From JBFGJY01 sp041576975 (lineage in GTDB: Bacteria; Pseudomonadota; Gammaproteobacteria; UBA4575): a stretch of 6,536 nt of DNA. A model generated the notes under the pieces. The model ran no database searches and was not told the DNA's origin. It saw only the letters and a list, made by a program, of their open reading frames with translations. Position numbers and translations under genes: made by a program. The number at the start of each line of letters is the position of its first letter. Positions within the stretch are counted from its first letter, which is position 1. The stretch lies in the NCBI GenBank assembly GCA_041576975.1, contig JBFGJY010000096.1, forward strand, positions 1 to 6,536, read 5' to 3'. Below, piece by piece: positions 4,616-6,536 of this stretch.

Positions 4616-5137
4616 CTATCCTGATGTTAAAACATCACCGACTTTGCTAGAAATCAAACCAAAAACTGCTCCAACTACAAGTGAAATTACAATAACAATT
4701 AATGCGTTGTTAAAGCTAAACGAAGTCAGCGCATCAATAGAAAACGCACTAGGTGTTTGCAACGCTAAACTAGCAACACTTGCATACCCCAATACGCTAG
4801 CTGGAATAGATGAAAAGAATTCAATTTTCGCTAACAAGCACATGACCAAAACGGTTACACCAATCACAATTCCAGCCCAAATGGGTGTAGTCAATGTGTC
4901 TGCCAATGGAATCCCAAGAATGATTAGCAATGCTACCCAAGCAAGAACTGCTCCAAGTATGCTACAAACAATTGTATTTTGTAATGCTGTACCGTCGCCT
5001 CCTATTGCAAAGAAACATGCCCATGCAATAAATACAGCCCAAATTAAAACGATCCCTGCTAAAGGCCCAAGACATAGTGCTGCCGCGATGCCACCCAAAA
5101 CACCAATACTGATAGATAATGCTATGTGACTAGTCAT
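4616..5137 (-). CDS. DUF1097-family inner membrane protein, copy 2
   Basis: This is a paralogue of the gene at 524-1045, with the same length and about 27 differences in 175 positions by my count (about 85% identity). Differences cluster around residues 82-86 and in the last third (for example VAGYALQTPDAL against VASLALQTPSAF). The first 80 residues are nearly unchanged and the six membrane segments are kept. The start is chosen at 5135-5137, 8 nt from AGGAGG (minus strand, 5146-5151); the alternative ATG at 5141-5143 is only 2 nt away. Upstream DNA to about 5333 is homologous to that of copy 1, and a strong terminator follows at 4538-4564. Family members such as E. coli YcdZ have no established biochemical function. 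The intact frame and strong signals suggest both copies are expressed. Confidence 0.87.
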   Translation of the reverse strand: MTSHIALSISIGVLGGIAAALCLGPLAGIVLIWAVFIAWACFFAIGGDGTALQNTIVCSILGAVLAWVALLIILGIPLADTLTTPIWAGIVIGVTVLVMCLLAKIEFFSSIPASVLGYASVASLALQTPSAFSIDALTSFSFNNALIVIVISLVVGAVFGLISSKVGDVLTSG

Positions 5138-5244
5138 GATCATTACCTCCTATCTGTTATGAAATTTATTATTTTTTATTTATTAGACTAATACTCTTGC
5201 CAATATGGATATAATCACGGTAAGCGGATAATTCATGTTTGGTT

Positions 5245-5264
5245 GTGGACTACTTCACAATTCA
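5245..5264 (-). promoter_or_regulatory. Conserved 20-nt candidate operator, copy 2
   Basis: Identical to 1150-1169 and at the same distance (about 100 bp) from the start codon. Surrounding bases differ between the two copies at many positions. Confidence 0.45.
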
Positions 5265-5405
5265 ATATTCATATAACTTTTCTAAGGTAAACGGACATCC
5301 GCGTAATTTATTTTAAATTTTGTGTAATTAACAAATTGGTGTATTGATTTTAGGTTTAGGCTTCACAATTATTTAAGGTTTTAATGCAAAGATTAGGTAA
5401 AAGCC

Positions 5406-5548
5406 ATTACTGGTACTGACAAGTTAACGTAAATCTTGTCGTTTTAGAGGTGAAACGTGCCTTCCCAACAACGTACAATCAAAGGCTTACAACCATGTGA
5501 TTATTGTAGTTACACCCTCAAATCAGTTAACTTGTCAGTACCAGAAAT
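5406..5548. repeat. Long inverted repeat element (23-bp arms, 97-bp interior)
   Basis: CTGGTACTGACAAGTTAAC at 5410-5428 is perfectly complementary to 5526-5544. Beyond one A-A mismatch, three more pairs extend the arms to 5406 and 5548, giving 22 pairs in 23. The interior includes a second hairpin (CGTTTTA at 5440-5446 with TGAAACG at 5451-5457, loop GAGG). The right arm ends at the base just before the ATG at 5549. It could be a MITE-like element, a recombination site or a structured RNA leader. No target-site duplication is evident. Confidence 0.85.
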
Positions 5549-6172
5549 ATGCCTGTACAAAACTTTGAATACTGTTCTTATCATTACCTTAATCAATGGT
5601 TAACTCATGATAGAAACTATCGCCTAATACTTAATAGTAACGACAAAGAGAAAAAGTTAGCCGCATTGAAAAAGGCCGGTGGCTTTTATCGAATCGCAAG
5701 AAACTTACCAAGAGAATTTGATGAAAAGAAAGGACTTGTGAGATATCAACCTGTTTTGAACATACTTGATTTAACAAGCCAAGATCAGTTTAAGGAGAAC
5801 CCGATCAAAAAAATACGTGAGATACAAAACAAGATATCGAAAAGGTATGGGAATAGAAATGTTTTATCATTAACTACCAAATTTCTTTGGCTCAAAATAA
5901 AGCAACCTATCTTGAATTATAACTCACGAGCAAGGATCGCAGTTGGCTCAAAAAATGGTGATTTGGACGATTATTATATAAAATGGAAAAATGATTTTCG
6001 AAAGCACCTTACTCGAATTGAAGAAATTTGTTGCAAACTACCTGATCTTCACATGTACGTAGTTGATCAGGAGGTGGGGACAAAAGAATATATCAAAAAA
6101 GTATCATCAAAACCTTGGTTTCATGAAAGGGTCTTTGACATTTACCTTTGGAATAAAGGTAATAATACATAA
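5549..6172 (+). CDS. Conserved-looking orphan protein of unknown function (207 aa)
   Basis: I cannot assign a function. The 207-residue protein is basic and soluble, without signal peptide or membrane segments. Conserved-looking blocks are KKAGGFYRIARNLPREFD (residues 41-58), GLVRYQPVLNILD (62-74), NRNVLSLTTKFLWLK (102-116) followed by NYNSRARIAVG (123-133), DYYIKWKNDF (141-150) and PWFHERVFDIYLWN (189-202). The arrangement S-x-TKFLWL followed by YxSRA resembles a motif seen in uncharacterised proteins of accessory regions, which is a resemblance from memory and not an identification. There is no transposase, integrase, reverse transcriptase or nuclease signature I can name. ATG 5549 is the only start after the in-frame stop at 5528, and it has no Shine-Dalgarno sequence. 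The inverted-repeat arm abuts it, so a hairpin in the mRNA could affect initiation. AT-rich codons suggest acquired DNA. Confidence 0.75.
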   Translation: MPVQNFEYCSYHYLNQWLTHDRNYRLILNSNDKEKKLAALKKAGGFYRIARNLPREFDEKKGLVRYQPVLNILDLTSQDQFKENPIKKIREIQNKISKRYGNRNVLSLTTKFLWLKIKQPILNYNSRARIAVGSKNGDLDDYYIKWKNDFRKHLTRIEEICCKLPDLHMYVVDQEVGTKEYIKKVSSKPWFHERVFDIYLWNKGNNT

Positions 6173-6203
6173 TAAGAAAATGCTTTCTGACTACTAAACC
6201 ATC

Positions 6204-6242
6204 GTGCATGGCGAATCGGTAGATTCACGATCTACAATGCAC
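6204..6242. repeat. Nested two-stem hairpin
   Basis: GTGCAT (6204-6209) pairs with ATGCAC (6237-6242), and inside it GTAGAT (6219-6224) pairs with ATCTAC (6230-6235) around the loop TCACG. An asymmetric 9-nt internal loop lies on the left side. It begins 31 bp after the stop codon of the 207-residue protein. No T-run follows, so it is not a standard terminator. Confidence 0.7.
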
Positions 6243-6264
6243 TAATTACGAGAAAATTGGATAT

Positions 6265-6466
6265 CCCTGATATTTCCCTGTTATTAAAAGTTCAGATTCG
6301 AACTTAACTCATACAAGTATTTGGAAATTCAATAGAATGTCTGGGCAGGGCTGCCTAAAGATGACCAATTCATAAATTTTCCCTGTAAATTGGCTGCTTA
6401 ACAGGGAAATTATACTTATGTATGTGAGAGCAGGGTTCGCTTAAGACTCCAACCACCGCCACCCTG
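6265..6466. repeat. Cluster of CCCTG/CAGGG motifs
   Basis: CCCTG occurs at 6265-6269, 6276-6280, 6381-6385 and 6462-6466, and its complement CAGGG at 6346-6350, 6402-6406 and 6431-6435. Seven occurrences in about 200 bp is far more than expected. Three share the longer core TTTCCCTGT, counting both strands (6274-6281, 6378-6386 and 6401-6409 inverted), the first lacking nothing but context symmetry. The two inner copies could form a hairpin. Confidence 0.6.
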
Positions 6467-6470
6467 TCTT

Positions 6471-6486
6471 GTCTCTTATAAGAGAC
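6471..6486. repeat. Perfect 16-bp palindrome
   Basis: GTCTCTTATAAGAGAC is its own reverse complement, flanked by CTT on the left and TCAAG on the right. The half TGTCTCTTATA resembles the outer 11 bases of Tn5-type mosaic ends, so it could be a natural binding site, an IS4-like end junction or a library artefact. Confidence 0.7.
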
Positions 6487-6536
6487 TCAAGATATCTATA
6501 AGAAAAGGCCTATTTCTGCGGGCATTTGCGGAAAAA

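Larger units (their letters stand above)
5144..5548. promoter_or_regulatory. Upstream region of DUF1097 copy 2 and IR element
   Basis: 5144-5333 is homologous to 1052-1237 and carries the ribosome binding site, the conserved 20-nt block (5245-5264) and probably the minus-strand promoter. 5334-5405 has no counterpart in copy 1. It contains an 11-codon ORF at 5383-5418 (MQRLGKSHYWY) preceded by TTTAAGG, which is probably incidental. 5406-5548 is a large inverted repeat element listed separately. Confidence 0.55.
6173..6536. other. Gene-free tail rich in hairpins and CCCTG/CAGGG motifs
   Basis: No ORF of useful length is visible in 364 bases. The stretch holds a nested hairpin (6204-6242), AAGTTC/GAACTT arms (6288-6305), ATTTCCCTGTTA and its complement 116 bp apart (6272-6283 and 6399-6410), CCAATT/AATTGG (6365-6370 and 6388-6393), GGCAG-GG-CTGCC (6344-6355), CAGGGT/ACCCTG (6431-6436 and 6461-6466) and a 16-bp palindrome (6471-6486). 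This could be a structured RNA, a recombination or replication site, or debris of a mobile element. Confidence 0.6.

Noticed and set aside
4593..5129. 178-residue plus-strand ORF opposite DUF1097 copy 2 (and a similar one at 789-1037)
   Set aside because: These are antisense shadows of the membrane protein genes. The sense frames have strong ribosome binding sites, conserved protein sequence and terminators.
5383..5418. 11-codon ORF (MQRLGKSHYWY) with an AAGG ahead of it
   Set aside because: It is too short to support, ends inside the inverted-repeat arm, and nothing suggests conservation.
5406..5548. Integron attC site
   Set aside because: Size and inverted-repeat form are suggestive, but the GTTAAC ends do not fit RYYYAAC and GTTRRRY, and the pairing extends outward from GTTAAC rather than inward. 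No integrase gene is visible.
5406..6172. Retron (msr-msd with a1/a2 repeats before a reverse transcriptase)
   Set aside because: The downstream protein has only 207 residues and no YxDD or other reverse transcriptase motif.
6204..6305. tRNA-Leu-like string (TGGCGAATCGGTAGATTCA) with a later TTCGAAC
   Set aside because: The D-arm pairing fails, there is no anticodon stem of the right form, and the putative T-arm is too far away. The local sequence is better explained by nested hairpins.

Overview
The window looks like bacterial, probably gammaproteobacterial, chromosome. Genes are short and mostly single, with gaps of about 50 to 400 bases that are full of small palindromes. The taxonomic guess rests on general resemblance (DUF1097/YcdZ-type membrane proteins, AGGAGG ribosome binding sites, REP-like repeats) and is inference. 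No replication, phage structural, CRISPR, rRNA or tRNA genes are visible.

Layout. 1-30 holds the last codons of an upstream gene. It overlaps an unknown 90-residue acidic protein (23-295). A minus-strand DUF1097-like inner membrane protein follows (524-1045). Next come four plus-strand genes: a four-helix membrane protein (1390-1809), a class I glutamine amidotransferase with a possible 18-codon leader ORF (2063-2859), an exported cupin interrupted by an amber codon (3143-3565), and an exported cyclase-family metal hydrolase (3613-4404). A second DUF1097-like gene lies at 4616-5137 on the minus strand. A 207-residue orphan protein (5549-6172) follows, with its start codon abutting a large inverted repeat. 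The last 364 bases have no gene but hold many hairpins and CCCTG/CAGGG motifs.

The two DUF1097 genes are about 85% identical by my hand count, and their flanks match too: palindromic repeat, terminator and about 190 bp of upstream DNA. An ancestral segment of about 850 bp was therefore duplicated in direct orientation, and the copies now bracket a region of about 4.1 kb. Within the diverged upstream DNA, one 20-nt block is identical in both copies and is the best regulatory-site candidate here.

Seven copies of a 32-bp imperfect palindrome (arms GAATGACCGCT and AGCGGACATTC) lie between genes. Two pairs have the same A-then-B order and exactly the same 59-bp start-to-start spacing, which suggests a composite mobile or REP-like unit.

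The genes do not form one obvious pathway. The secreted cupin and secreted cyclase-family hydrolase sit 47 bp apart and may have been a periplasmic pair, but the cupin appears broken. Codons are visibly more GC-rich in 1390-2859 than in 3143-4404 and 5549-6172, which suggests separate origins. The most unusual part is the right end: a near-perfect 23-bp inverted repeat enclosing 97 bp, an orphan protein with no visible ribosome binding site, and a structured non-coding tail.
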